From Haloprofundus halobius (GTDB lineage Archaea > Halobacteriota > Halobacteria > Halobacteriales > Haloferacaceae), in contig NZ_CP083666.1 of assembly GCF_020097835.1 (NCBI RefSeq), positions 930,001-994,000 on the forward strand: a stretch of 64,000 nt of DNA, in the 5' to 3' direction. Shown here piece after piece: positions 8,445-20,489 of this stretch; position 1 is the first letter of the stretch; the number at the start of each line of letters is the position of its first letter. The notes beneath the pieces were generated by a model. The model searched no databases, was not told the origin of the DNA, and saw only the letters and a list, made by a program, of their open reading frames with translations. A program made the translations under genes and the position numbers.

Positions 8445-8817
8445 GTCTCCCTCCGAACTTCGACCAGAGGTCCGCGAGGCGCTCGTCGGCGGACTGCGGA
8501 CGCCGAGTTATCCCCACCTCGAACCGTCGGCGCTCGTTGAGACGTATCTCGACCGACTGGAACGACACCCAGTATCGCGTCGTGTGGTGGCCGTCGCTGC
8601 GTATCTCGGTCTGTTCGTCCAGCAGCGACGCGTCGGTGAGCCGTTCGAGTTTGCGGTACGTCGTCGACAGGGGGATGTCGCAAGCGTCGGAGAGTTGTCG
8701 TGCGGTCATGGCGTCGTCGAGTTGCCGGACGATGGTCCGGCAGTCGGGGTCGTCGAGGGCGTCCAGTACCTCCTGAAGCGAGGCGGTGCGAGCGGATTCC
8801 AGCTGCTTGCGCACCAT
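8441..8817 (-). CDS. Winged-helix transcriptional regulator with an apparent 3' frameshift
   Basis: About 120 residues of an ArsR-like wHTH protein are clear: LQEVLDALDDPDCRTIVRQL, then MTARQLSDACDIPLSTTYRK (recognition helix), then a wing with DGHHTTRYWVSF, ending ADERLADLWS. As the bases stand, the frame then misses the stop and runs on through the whole next gene to 8080 as Arg-rich nonsense. Adding one base after TGGTCG (near 8462) would give LWSEVRRET and a TGA at 8441-8443 overlapping the GTG start of the downstream gene. I therefore give 8441 as the natural end. This may be a real one-base deletion or a sequence error; the DNA-binding part is intact either way. Confidence 0.7.
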
Positions 8818-8913
8818 CGAGCAAACAATTCGACGGTAGGAAGATAGTTCGTTCGGCTCACAGGTGGTCGACCAGCCAGTTCACTCGGTCCTCGCCGTCT
8901 CGCGTCGAACCGC

Positions 8914-10104
8914 TCAGTTCGTCGTGAGGATTTCGACGACGTCACGGTGACCGAGCTCGTGGCCCGAACCGATCTGGCGACCGCTCCGACAGTCGACGCC
9001 GTGGAGCAGTCCGTCGCCGATGTCCGAGTGGAGGCGGTAGGCGAAGTCCTCGGTCGTCGACTGCTCGGGCAGGATGAAACAGTCGCGGAAGACGCCCTTC
9101 TCGTCCTTCTTGCCGTTGGCGCTTCCGGGAAAGATGGCGATACAGCCGAGCGCGTCGAACAGCGCCGATTCGAGCGCCGCTTGTACGCCGGTTCCGTCGT
9201 ACGCCTCGACGAACTCCCGAATCTGTTCGAGGCCCGCCTCCTGTTCCTCGGAGACGTCGCCGACGATTTCGAAGGAGGAATCGCCCGCGTCGTACTCGAC
9301 GACGTCTGCCTCGTCGGCGTTCTTGAGTGCTTTCTCCGCGTGCGCGCTCGCGGGCACGAACGTGAGGTGGTCGTAGTCGGGGTCGGCGGTTATCTCCTCG
9401 TAGTTCGCCTGCGCGACGGGTTTGTCCATCTTGTTCGCTGCGATGACCATCGGTTTCGTCCGCTTGCGAATCTCGCGCGCCAGCGACTCGCGCTCGCCGT
9501 CGTCCCAGGTGTTGGGGTCGAGTTCGAGACCCTCCGCGAGGATGACCTGTTTCATCCGGTCTTTGTCGATCTTGAACGCGCTCATCTGCTCGGCGAGGTC
9601 CTCCTCGATGTGCTTCTCGTCGCCGTCGTAGCCGCCCTGGTAGCGCTCGATACCCTTTTCGAGGATTTCGAGGTACCACATGTCGAGTTCGTCTTCGAGG
9701 AAGTCGATGTCGTCGCGGGGGTCGTGGCCCTCCGTCGCCTCGCCCTCGATGTCGGTCTCGCCGGAGAAGTCGACGACGTGGACGAGCACGTCCGCCTCGT
9801 TGAGATCGGTGAGAAACTGATTGCCGAGTCCTTTCCCCTCGTGCGCGCCGGGGATGAGACCGGCCACGTCGACGAGTTTCGCCGGCACGTAGCGGGTGCC
9901 GTGGCTACAGAATCCCGTGTTGGGGGTGCACGTCTCGTCGAACTCCGGGGCCGCACAGTCGACGCGAACGTACGCCTCGCCGATGCTCGGGTCGATGGTC
10001 GTGAAGGGGTACGCGCCCTCCGGTACGTCGTTCATCGTCGCCGCGTTGAAGAAACTGGATTTGCCCACCGAGGGCTTCCCCACTAGACCGATTTTGTAAC
10101 TCAT
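8914..10104 (-). CDS. ychF: Redox-regulated ATPase/GTPase YchF (Obg family)
   Basis: The protein has 396 residues. The P-loop GLVGKPSVGKSSFFNAAT is at residues 6-23, the switch region YPFTTIDPSIGEAYVRV follows, then DVAGLIPGAHEGKGLGNQFL (G3) and AANKMDKP (the NKxD G4 motif). The C-terminal TGS/ubiquitin-like part ends TTEDFAYRLHSDIGDGLLHG. YchF/Ola1 proteins are ribosome-associated P-loop NTPases, universal in archaea. The ATG at 10104 (MSYKIG) is used; the open frame extends 25 codons upstream but those residues are not conserved in type. Single gene; the flanking gene at 10267 is divergent. Confidence 0.95.
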   Translation of the reverse strand: MSYKIGLVGKPSVGKSSFFNAATMNDVPEGAYPFTTIDPSIGEAYVRVDCAAPEFDETCTPNTGFCSHGTRYVPAKLVDVAGLIPGAHEGKGLGNQFLTDLNEADVLVHVVDFSGETDIEGEATEGHDPRDDIDFLEDELDMWYLEILEKGIERYQGGYDGDEKHIEEDLAEQMSAFKIDKDRMKQVILAEGLELDPNTWDDGERESLAREIRKRTKPMVIAANKMDKPVAQANYEEITADPDYDHLTFVPASAHAEKALKNADEADVVEYDAGDSSFEIVGDVSEEQEAGLEQIREFVEAYDGTGVQAALESALFDALGCIAIFPGSANGKKDEKGVFRDCFILPEQSTTEDFAYRLHSDIGDGLLHGVDCRSGRQIGSGHELGHRDVVEILTTN

Positions 10105-10266
10105 TGGTCGTTCTGGCGGAGCGACACCCAAAAACCGTTCTACCCGCGTCGCGTATGCGTGAAACTGTCGTACATACACGAAGAGCAGAACGCGTCACCG
10201 ACCGCCCTCCGCTCCGCGCCGCCGAGGTTCAACGGCTCTTTGTGTCTCTCCGACGAACGACCGCGC

Positions 10267-10545
10267 ATGAGCGATACGTTCGGCGTCGGCATCCACGTCA
10301 CCGAGACCGACCTCCAGTTCGTCGTCCGCGTCCCCTCCGACATCGACTCGGGATGGACCGACCCCGAGGAGTTCCAGCGACTCGTCGAACGCGTCGTCTG
10401 GGAGCGCCTCGACCAGGAGACAGTGCTCCGCGAGATATCCGCCTCGACGCCGACGGGCGAGACGGTGTCTCTGGGAACGGTGACGTTGGAACCGGGCGGA
10501 ACCGTCGTCGACGAGTCGCTTCGCGCGCCGTCGACGGAGACGTAA
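10267..10545 (+). CDS. Conserved small haloarchaeal protein of unknown function
   Basis: The protein has 92 residues, acidic and without membrane segments: MSDTFGVGIHVTETDLQFVV, RVPSDIDSGWTDPEEFQRLV, then VVWERLDQETVLREI. The frame shows strong haloarchaeal codon bias and begins with ATG. I recognise the style of a conserved haloarchaeal domain of unknown function but cannot name it. It is divergent from ychF. Its TAA stop directly abuts the stop of the convergent gene that starts at 10546, with no spacer at all. Confidence 0.75.
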   Translation: MSDTFGVGIHVTETDLQFVVRVPSDIDSGWTDPEEFQRLVERVVWERLDQETVLREISASTPTGETVSLGTVTLEPGGTVVDESLRAPSTET

Positions 10546-11400
10546 CTACTCCGTTTCTGCGTTCGCCAACGACTCACCGACTGCGTCGAGCAGTTCGGCG
10601 TCGTACGTGGTTAGGTCGTAGCGGTTCGACCCGACGGTGTCGTTCCACAGTTCTATGACGCCGAGTTCGACGAGCGCCTGCAGGGCGACGCCGAGACTCT
10701 GTGGCGTCGTCTCCGTCTCTCCCAAGTCGGCGTGCAGTTGGCGGGCCTGCGGGTAGCTTCGGGTCGACTGGTCGATCGCGCGCTTGGTGTCTCGCCAGTG
10801 TCGACGGAGATAACCGAAGTTCGTCGGGTTCTCCGCGCGAAGTCGGTCGATGCGGGCCGACACCGGTTCGGCGACGGCGACGCTGTCGAACAGGTCCGCG
10901 ACGGCTGTGTCGACGGGCCCCGTCTCGGTGTGACAGACCGCGGTCACGGTGATGCTCTCGCGGAGCTTTCGGAGGGTTTTCAACAGCGGAATCGTGGACT
11001 CACCCGCCGACAACGGCGCAAGTGACTCCACCCAGACGAACAGTTCCCGTTCGGGGGCCGGGCGCGCGAGCGCGGTTTCGAGGGTGTCGGCGACGACGTC
11101 GGGCGACACCGGCGCGGCCGTGGTCGTTACTGAGATGCCGCCGAAGAGTGGTCCGTTCGACGTCGACGCCGCTGCGCTCCGGGTCGTCTCGTCGACGGTG
11201 AGAATCGTGTGTCCGGCCGGGTCCGGTCCGACCTCCGTTCGCCATCGGTCGACCCACTCGTCGGGCGTCGTCTCGGTCAGTACGGCGACGACATCGACCG
11301 ACTGGCTCTGGGTGAGCGCCGACGGTAACGGAGCCTCGTCCCCTCCTTTGCGGAGGTGGAGTCCCGAACGAACGGCCGTTGACGCCGAAGAGTCACCCAT
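10546..11400 (-). CDS. DUF7504-type haloarchaeal protein, RecA/KaiC-like fold with C-terminal wHTH-like part
   Basis: The protein has 284 residues. The N-terminal two thirds alternate strands and helices typical of a degraded RecA-like domain (VDVVAVLTETTPDEWVDRW, HTILTVDETTRSAA, ELFVWVESLAPL, TVTAVCHTETGP), with no Walker A glycine loop. The C-terminal part (NFGYLRRHWRDTKRAI, SYPQARQLHADL, LGVALQALVELGVIELW) reads as a winged helix. This fits the haloarchaeal DUF7504 family, probably regulatory. The ATG at 11400 is used; the frame upstream runs into the 5S flank. The missing Walker motif suggests it does not hydrolyse ATP. Confidence 0.7.
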   Translation of the reverse strand: MGDSSASTAVRSGLHLRKGGDEAPLPSALTQSQSVDVVAVLTETTPDEWVDRWRTEVGPDPAGHTILTVDETTRSAAASTSNGPLFGGISVTTTAAPVSPDVVADTLETALARPAPERELFVWVESLAPLSAGESTIPLLKTLRKLRESITVTAVCHTETGPVDTAVADLFDSVAVAEPVSARIDRLRAENPTNFGYLRRHWRDTKRAIDQSTRSYPQARQLHADLGETETTPQSLGVALQALVELGVIELWNDTVGSNRYDLTTYDAELLDAVGESLANAETE

Positions 11401-11511
11401 AGTGATGTTCCTTATCCATGTCGTGCGGGATAGAAAGATAAGTGTGCCGGTGGTCTGATGATTGTGTTCAGCTACGACGAAATATAGCCACAGCGGTTCG
11501 AAATGGAGTTT

Positions 11512-11542
11512 GCCCACCGAGCGGTGCTGTCGCTCGGTGGGC
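11512..11542 (-). terminator. Strong hairpin 3' of the rRNA operon
   Basis: GCCCACCGAGCG (11512-11523), a 7-base loop and CGCTCGGTGGGC (11531-11542) form a perfect 12-bp GC-rich stem starting about 20 bases beyond the 5S 3' end. It is the best candidate for termination or 3' end processing of the operon. No T run follows on the minus strand. No tRNA-Cys gene, common after 5S in other haloarchaea, is present between 5S and the next gene. Confidence 0.65.
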
Positions 11543-11561
11543 GATGAATGAAGTATGAGGA

Positions 11562-11682
11562 GAGGCGGCGAGAACGTGTTTCCAGAGGCTCGCACACTCC
11601 AGTAGTTGCGTTCACGCTGGTGAGCTTAACTTCCGTGTTCGGGATGGGTACGGGTGTTGCCTCACCGCTGTGGCCGCCTTAA
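11562..11682 (-). rRNA. rrf: 5S ribosomal RNA
   Basis: About 121 bases. Read on the minus strand it starts TTAAGGCGGCCACAGCGGTG, contains CCCGTACCCATCCCGAACAC, and ends CGCCGCCT, which pairs with the start. These are standard archaeal 5S elements. It is the last stable RNA of the operon, following 23S. Confidence 0.95.
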
Positions 11683-11764
11683 CGCCGACGAACGGACTCG
11701 AACCGTTCTTTCTTCCAAAGTCGGTCTGCAAGACGTACTGTCTTGGGCTTACTTGAACCGTAAT

Positions 11765-11798
11765 GTACGTGCAATCCAGTTAACGCCTGGACCCGTTC
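11765..11798 (-). other. 23S rRNA processing stem, 3' half with bulge-helix-bulge motif
   Basis: On the minus strand GAACGGGTCCAG, then GCGU-UAA, then CTGGATTGCACGTAC pairs with the 5' half at 14799-14832. Between the two long helices GCGU pairs with ACGU of the leader, and UAA is left as a 3-base bulge. This is the canonical target of the archaeal splicing endonuclease, releasing pre-23S. Confidence 0.85.
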
Positions 11799-11849
11799 GA
11801 GTTCTCGAACGAATGCAGCGTCTGAAAACCTCTATACCCATGCGGTATG

Positions 11850-14756
<2,907 letters not shown>

Positions 14757-14798
14757 ACGATGGTATAGTGATGGACACTGTAATCCGTTCGAGTAAAC

Positions 14799-14832
14799 GA
14801 ACGGGTCCAGTGGACGTCTGGATTGCACGTAC
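14799..14832 (-). other. 23S rRNA processing stem, 5' half with bulge-helix-bulge motif
   Basis: Minus-strand order: GTACGTGCAATCCAG, ACGU, bulge CCA, CTGGACCCGTTC. It pairs base for base with 11765-11798 around the whole 23S gene, leaving a 4-bp helix flanked by two 3-base bulges. Position and structure match archaeal 23S leader processing sites. Confidence 0.85.
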
Positions 14833-14984
14833 ACACGGTTTCATGACACGCGCCGGAGTGAATGGTCGCGTGTTCAACCCTTCCCACCCGCGCTTGCACG
14901 GGGTGGTGCATCGGTCTTGCTTCGGATCTGAATCGAGTGGCGTCTGCCACTTAAGGCACACGGTTCTCGAATCAGGTCCGAGTA

Positions 14985-15056
14985 TGGACCCACAGGGATT
15001 CGAACCCTGGGCATCCTCCTTGCAAAGGAGGCACTCTACCACTGAGCTATGGGCCC
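14985..15056 (-). tRNA. tRNA-Ala (anticodon TGC) in the 16S-23S spacer
   Basis: 72 bases without encoded CCA. Minus strand: acceptor GGGCCCA pairs with TGGGTCC, discriminator A. The anticodon stem-loop CTCCTTTGCAAGGAG gives anticodon TGC. The T-arm is CAGGGTTCGAATCCCTG. An Ala tRNA in the rRNA spacer is the usual archaeal arrangement. Confidence 0.97.
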
Positions 15057-15057
15057 A

Positions 15058-15087
15058 CTCCTGCTCTTCGGTCGTGAAGAGCAGGAG
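15058..15087 (-). other. Hairpin just upstream of tRNA-Ala
   Basis: CTCCTGCTCTT (15058-15068), 8-base loop, AAGAGCAGGAG (15077-15087): a perfect 11-bp stem ending one base before the tRNA 5' end. It probably isolates the tRNA from the 16S trailer for RNase P cleavage. That role is inferred from position. Confidence 0.6.
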
Positions 15088-15097
15088 CGTCTTTGTG

Positions 15098-15135
15098 GAG
15101 CCAACGTAGTTCTGAGGTGCCCGACCGATCGACGG
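15098..15135 (-). other. 16S rRNA processing stem, 3' half with bulge-helix-bulge motif
   Basis: On the plus strand GAGCCAACGTAGTTC (15098-15112), TGA, GGTG, then CCCGACCGA. As RNA the 4-base CACC pairs with GGUG of the leader and UCA is bulged out. It pairs with 16776-16813 across the 16S gene. Confidence 0.9.
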
Positions 15136-15203
15136 GTCGTCAGCGATCTCGGACGCGCGCAATGAAAGGTGTGCCACCCACGTCGGGGTGGTCACGGGTC
15201 AGT

Positions 15204-16676
<1,473 letters not shown>

Positions 16677-16677
16677 G

Positions 16678-16700
16678 CTCCCGAGTCAGAGACTCGGGGG
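16678..16700 (-). other. Hairpin directly 5' of 16S rRNA
   Basis: CTCCCGAGTC (16678-16687), loop AGA, then GACTCGGGGG (16691-16700) pair almost perfectly. It sits between the 16S 5' end and the processing stem. Probably part of the pre-16S leader structure. Confidence 0.6.
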
Positions 16701-16775
16701 GCGTGGCGGGATTTGCTCTCTGACGAGAGCGAATCACCGTTATAGGTATTGCATGGTCCGAGTTCGGCGACGGGA

Positions 16776-16813
16776 CCGTCGGTCGGTCGGGTGTCACCGA
16801 ACTACGTTGGCTC
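16776..16813 (-). other. 16S rRNA processing stem, 5' half with bulge-helix-bulge motif
   Basis: Minus-strand order: GAGCCAACGTAGTTC, GGTG, bulge ACA, CCCGACCGA, then CCGACGG. Pairing with 15098-15135 leaves GGUG/CACC as a 4-bp helix between two 3-base bulges, the canonical archaeal bulge-helix-bulge. It marks the splicing endonuclease site of pre-16S. Confidence 0.9.
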
Positions 16814-16887
16814 ACATCAGATTCCGTCTGTACGGCGGACCGCAGGGGCGGAATCCTCATTTCCTTCGGACCTAAGTCGATGCGATT

Positions 16888-16908
16888 GACGGGTATAAAC
16901 CCGTCGAA
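16888..16908 (-). promoter_or_regulatory. rRNA operon promoter, proximal
   Basis: Minus strand reads TTCGACGGGTTTATACCCGT, with a TATA box TTTATAC (rc of 16893-16899) inside a short palindrome. The TTCGACGG lead-in resembles known haloarchaeal rRNA promoters. Transcription would start about 25 bases on, still upstream of the 16S processing stem. Confidence 0.7.
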
Positions 16909-16998
16909 TCCCATCGGCGGTCCGTGACTGGTGACCGGGTCGAACGGCCACCGAATCATATCGCGTCTTGCTGCATTCCTATTGAGCGGCACGTAGAA

Positions 16999-17004
16999 CT
17001 TAAG
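16999..17004 (-). promoter_or_regulatory. rRNA operon promoter, distal
   Basis: Minus strand CTTAAG in the context ACACCCTTAAGTTCTACGTG is a plausible haloarchaeal TATA element about 100 bases upstream of the proximal promoter. Multiple tandem promoters are normal for haloarchaeal rRNA operons. Single-element evidence only. Confidence 0.5.
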
Positions 17005-17192
17005 GGTGTTGATTCGGTCCTATATCCGAAAAATAACGACAAATTCGAGTTACCGTCCAACACGGTAGACGTCTTCACGCGAACTCTCAATTTCTATCAG
17101 AGAGTCGGTTGATGTCCGCGGCGACTGACCGAGACCAGACACGATAGTAATATTATCATTCGCACGTATGTGTGAGACAAGATTCGTGTCGG

Positions 17193-17198
17193 TTTATA
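17193..17198 (+). promoter_or_regulatory. TATA box of tbp
   Basis: TTTATA at 17193-17198 lies about 30 bases before the tbp ATG at 17228, so the transcript would have a very short or no leader, as is usual for haloarchaea. Confidence 0.75.
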
Positions 17199-17227
17199 AG
17201 GCCGGGGCGAGGAATCCAGACCGAACA

Positions 17228-17788
17228 ATGACGACGCCGGCAAACTCAATCGAGATTCAGAACGTAGTCGCATCGACTGGTATTGGACAGGAGCTCGACC
17301 TGGAGGCGCTCGCGGAAGACCTCCCCGGAGCCGACTTCAACCCCGACAACTTCCCCGGCCTCGTCTACCGGACGCAGAATCCGAAGGCGGCCGCGCTCAT
17401 CTTCCGCTCCGGGAAAATCGTCTGTACGGGAGCCAAGAGCATAGACGACGTCCACGAAGCCCTCGGCATCATCTTCGAGAAGCTCCGAGAGTTGAGCATC
17501 CCCGTCGAGGAGAGCCCCGAGATCACGGTCCAGAACATCGTTTCGAGCGCCGACCTCGGACACAACCTCAACTTGAACGCGCTGGCCATCGGTCTCGGCC
17601 TCGAAGACGTCGAGTACGAACCCGAGCAGTTCCCTGGCCTCGTCTACCGGATGGACCACCCTGAAGTGGTCATCCTGCTCTTCGGAAGCGGAAAGATCGT
17701 CATCACCGGCGGAAAGCGGACCGACGACGCGGAGACCGCCGTCGAAGAGATTGTCGAGCGGATTCAGAACCTCGGTCTTCTGGGTTAG
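17228..17788 (+). CDS. tbp: TATA-box-binding protein
   Basis: The protein has 186 residues made of the two direct TBP repeats. The first carries FNPDNFPGLVYR and ALIFRSGKIVCTGAKS; the second YEPEQFPGLVYRMDHPEVVI and LLFGSGKIVITGGKR. Both contain the DNA-binding saddle strands and the QN(I/V)V starts (IEIQNVVAST, ITVQNIVSSA). TBP binds promoters together with TFB to recruit RNA polymerase. Haloarchaea often encode several TBPs; this copy, beside the rRNA operon and origin, looks like the housekeeping form, though that is inference. The ATG at 17228 gives the normal N-terminus. Confidence 0.97.
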   Translation: MTTPANSIEIQNVVASTGIGQELDLEALAEDLPGADFNPDNFPGLVYRTQNPKAAALIFRSGKIVCTGAKSIDDVHEALGIIFEKLRELSIPVEESPEITVQNIVSSADLGHNLNLNALAIGLGLEDVEYEPEQFPGLVYRMDHPEVVILLFGSGKIVITGGKRTDDAETAVEEIVERIQNLGLLG

Positions 17789-17897
17789 AGCTTCCGGCGA
17801 CACCAGAGCCGTCCTCTCCGGGACGGGTTTCTGCGAAGAACTGCCCCGGTTCGACACACGTGCGCGAACCGGTCTACGAGACGGACAGAACCGTCAT

Positions 17898-18719
17898 ATG
17901 TGGGCGTCGGAAACAGTCGGTCCGATAACCGCACGCGAGGATATCGCGTTTCTGGTCGGGTCGGCGAGCAGGGTCTCCGTGCTCGAACAACTGCATCGGA
18001 CGCTACAGCGGCCGATAGAACTCGCGGAGACGTGTCCGTGCACGCGCGAGACCGTTCAACGGGCGCTCTCCGACTTCGTCGACCGCGGCTGGGTGGAAAA
18101 GCGCTCTCACAGGTACCACCTCACGTTCGACGGGGGACTCATGCTGAGTCGGTACCGAGACCTCGTCGAAGCGAGCGAGAATGCGGAGCGATTGGCTCCT
18201 TGCGTCGCAAACATCGACAGTTCGCTCGCGGAACTCTCACACCAGCTCCTCCGACGAGCGACGGTCACCACCGGAACCGCGGAGAACCCGCACGCACCGA
18301 TAGACCGCTATCTCACGGTGCTCGGCTCCGACCCCGTGGAGACGTACTACGGGATCTCTCCCGTAGTCAGTCGGGTGTTCAACGGGGCGGCGGAGGTCAT
18401 CGGCCCGGAGACCGAGATGGAACTCGTCGTCGACGCGTCGATGCTGGAGGCCTCTCCCGAGATCGACCCGGAGGCGTTCGAGAGAGCCAACGAACTCGAC
18501 CAGTTCACCCTCTATCTCTCCCCGTCACCGGTCGAGATGGGTCTCGCCGTCTTCGACGGATACGCGTGGCTCGGCGCGTACGACCGGGGGAACCTCATCG
18601 CGTGCATCGACGGCGACGGAGATCGAACCGACGACTTCTCCGGAGCCGACACGAGGATAACGCAGCGAGACCCCGCGCCGGCGTCTGTGATCGGTTCGAT
18701 CACATTTTATTATTTCTAA
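17898..18719 (+). CDS. FilR1-domain helix-turn-helix regulator
   Basis: The protein has 273 residues. An N-terminal winged helix (IAFLVGSASRVSVLEQLHRT, then CTRETVQRALSDFVDRGWVE, then YHLTFDGGLMLSRYRDLV) is followed by a sensor-like half (TVLGSDPVETYYGISPVVSR, EMELVVDASMLEA, FTLYLSPSPVEMGLAVFDGY). This is the common haloarchaeal regulator type with a FilR1-like middle domain. It starts at the ATG at 17898. It ends in an AT-rich convergent spacer facing orc1. A related gene lies at 50780. Targets and ligand unknown. Confidence 0.8.
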   Translation: MWASETVGPITAREDIAFLVGSASRVSVLEQLHRTLQRPIELAETCPCTRETVQRALSDFVDRGWVEKRSHRYHLTFDGGLMLSRYRDLVEASENAERLAPCVANIDSSLAELSHQLLRRATVTTGTAENPHAPIDRYLTVLGSDPVETYYGISPVVSRVFNGAAEVIGPETEMELVVDASMLEASPEIDPEAFERANELDQFTLYLSPSPVEMGLAVFDGYAWLGAYDRGNLIACIDGDGDRTDDFSGADTRITQRDPAPASVIGSITFYYF

Positions 18720-18832
18720 TATATATGTATGAGTCAATAAAATATATACACATCTCCCACATTGACCCGAACGGAGTTGCCTCTCGTTGATCCGATTCGG
18801 CCCTCCAGTCGGCTCGAAAACACCGCGAAACG

Positions 18833-20038
18833 CTACAGTTCCCCGTCTTCGGTGAGCACTTCTTTGACGACTTCCGGGTTCTCCAGCAGTTGGTGTTTCG
18901 TGTAGCTACCCTCTGCGCTTCCGCCGCTGTGTTTCGACTGCTCGATGATGTCGAGGAAGGCGTGCTCCTTCAGGAGGTCGCGCACCCGACGCAGCGAGAG
19001 ACTGTCCGACCCCTCCTGCCGACAGATACTCTCGTATATCTCGTAGACGCGACTGGTGCGGAAGCCGTCCTTTCGCTGGTTCGATAGCGCAAGAACCGCG
19101 AGCGCCTGAAGCACGTATCGCGAGTGCGGTGTCGACCCCCGGATGAGTTCGCGGAACCGGTCAGTCTCCGCGCGCTCGCGTGCCTGCGTGACGTAGATTT
19201 CCTTGACCGTCGGCGCGCCGTTCGACTGCGCGATTTCGCCAGCGTATCGGAGGATGTCGATAGCTTTCCGTGCGTCACCGTGTTCGCGCGCCGCGAGCGC
19301 CGCCGCCCGCGGAATCGTCGACGGGTCGAGCACGCCGTCGCGGAAGGCGTCGCTGCGCGCGTCCATGATATCGCGGAGTTGGTTGGCGTCGTACGGCGGG
19401 AAAACGAATTCGCGCTCGCAGAGACTGCTCTTGACGCGTTCGTCCATCCGGTCTTTGTACTGAATTTTGTTGCTGATACCGATGACGCCGAGTTTACAGT
19501 TCTCGATCTTTCCGGCTTCGCCCGCACGCGAGAGTTGCATGAGAATATCGTCGTTCTCCAATTTGTCGATCTCGTCTAAGATGATGAGGACGACATCGTA
19601 CGTCACGTCCAAGATCCGCCACAGGCGCTTGTAGTACGTCGCCGTACTGAGGCCCTTGTCGGGAACTTTGATGTCGGTGAGTTCCGACTGGTTGACGCTG
19701 TCAGCGATAGTCTGAACCGCCTGCGTCTCGGTCGTGTCCTGCGCGCAATCGACGTACGCAAACGTCGCGTTGACGGTTTCCTCGCTGGCCGTCTCGACGA
19801 GCCGTTGGGAGACGTACTTCGCGCAGAGTGATTTTCCGGTCCCCGTCTTCCCGTAGATGAGGACGTTGCTCGGACTCTGTCCGAAGATCGCGGGATTGAC
19901 CGCCGTCGCGAGGTCCGAAATCTCGTCGTCGCGTCCGACGATGCGGCCCTCTCCCGGGAGGTGGCTGATCTCGAGTAACTCCTTGTTGGCGAATATCGGG
20001 TCCTCGCGTGTGAAGAGGTCGTCCCCTGCGTCCGGCAT
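18833..20038 (-). CDS. orc1: Orc1/Cdc6 replication initiator
   Basis: The protein has 401 residues. Order: initiator-specific start (LFTREDPIFANKELLEISHL), Walker A YGKTGTGKSLCAKYV near residue 60, Walker B VVLIILDEIDKLEND near 150, sensor 1 LGVIGISNKIQYKDRMDERV, sensor 2 GDARKAIDILRYAGEIA, then the C-terminal winged helix (YVLQALAVLALSNQ, SRVYEIYESICRQ, LSLRRVRDLLKEHAFLD). It binds ORB repeats and loads the MCM helicase. The gene sits beside a dense ORB cluster, two of whose repeats lie within 80 bases of the start. The ATG at 20038 (MPDAGDD) is used; the open frame upstream merely reads through ORBs. Confidence 0.95.
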   Translation of the reverse strand: MPDAGDDLFTREDPIFANKELLEISHLPGEGRIVGRDDEISDLATAVNPAIFGQSPSNVLIYGKTGTGKSLCAKYVSQRLVETASEETVNATFAYVDCAQDTTETQAVQTIADSVNQSELTDIKVPDKGLSTATYYKRLWRILDVTYDVVLIILDEIDKLENDDILMQLSRAGEAGKIENCKLGVIGISNKIQYKDRMDERVKSSLCEREFVFPPYDANQLRDIMDARSDAFRDGVLDPSTIPRAAALAAREHGDARKAIDILRYAGEIAQSNGAPTVKEIYVTQARERAETDRFRELIRGSTPHSRYVLQALAVLALSNQRKDGFRTSRVYEIYESICRQEGSDSLSLRRVRDLLKEHAFLDIIEQSKHSGGSAEGSYTKHQLLENPEVVKEVLTEDGEL

Positions 20039-20045
20039 ACCCGAC

Positions 20046-20180
20046 CACACCACGTTTCCGGTGAAATGGTTTCTCATTTTGGAGTGTCGACACACACACC
20101 ACGTTTCCGGTGAACCGGCTCGAAGGTGGGGGAGTGTCCAGGCGAAACAGAGGTTCAGGTTCACCGGAAACGAGGTGACC
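20046..20180. repeat. Proximal ORB cluster, three copies
   Basis: Two copies point toward orc1 on the minus strand (20046-20066 and 20093-20114, seen as CCACGTTTCCGGTGAA). One is on the plus strand (20158-20177, GGTTCACCGGAAACGAGGTG). The two inverted copies oppose the eight plus-strand copies on the other side of the AT-rich region. Confidence 0.9.
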
Positions 20181-20229
20181 CCTCCAGCCATCCGCGGTAG
20201 ACTCATCCAACCATTTGTGGAGGCTCACA

Positions 20230-20424
20230 CACACGAGAAACTGCGTCACGCACACGAGAAACTGCGAGATACCGCACCGTTTCAGGTGAGTTCACACGGC
20301 CCACACACTTCGATCGGTTCGTTCCCCGAGAAATCCCCAGACAAAGCGAATCCTCAGTCGAAAGTCGAGGCAGAGAGTCGGTACGAGAAAACGTTCGAGG
20401 CAGAGAGTCGATATGAGAAACAGT
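20230..20424. repeat. Non-ORB direct repeats inside the origin
   Basis: CACACGAGAAACTGCG occurs at 20230-20245 and 20251-20266 with a 21-base period. A second pair of 30-base units starts at 20365 and 20395 (TCGAGGCAGAGAGTCGGTAC and TCGAGGCAGAGAGTCGATAT, each followed by a GAGAAA tract). All four copies share GAGAAA. They do not resemble ORBs. Confidence 0.75.
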
Positions 20425-20489
20425 CGAACCACGAGCCTGTATGATTATTCCAGCCTCCGGTTCCGGTGCCGCTCGTTCGCGACCTCACT

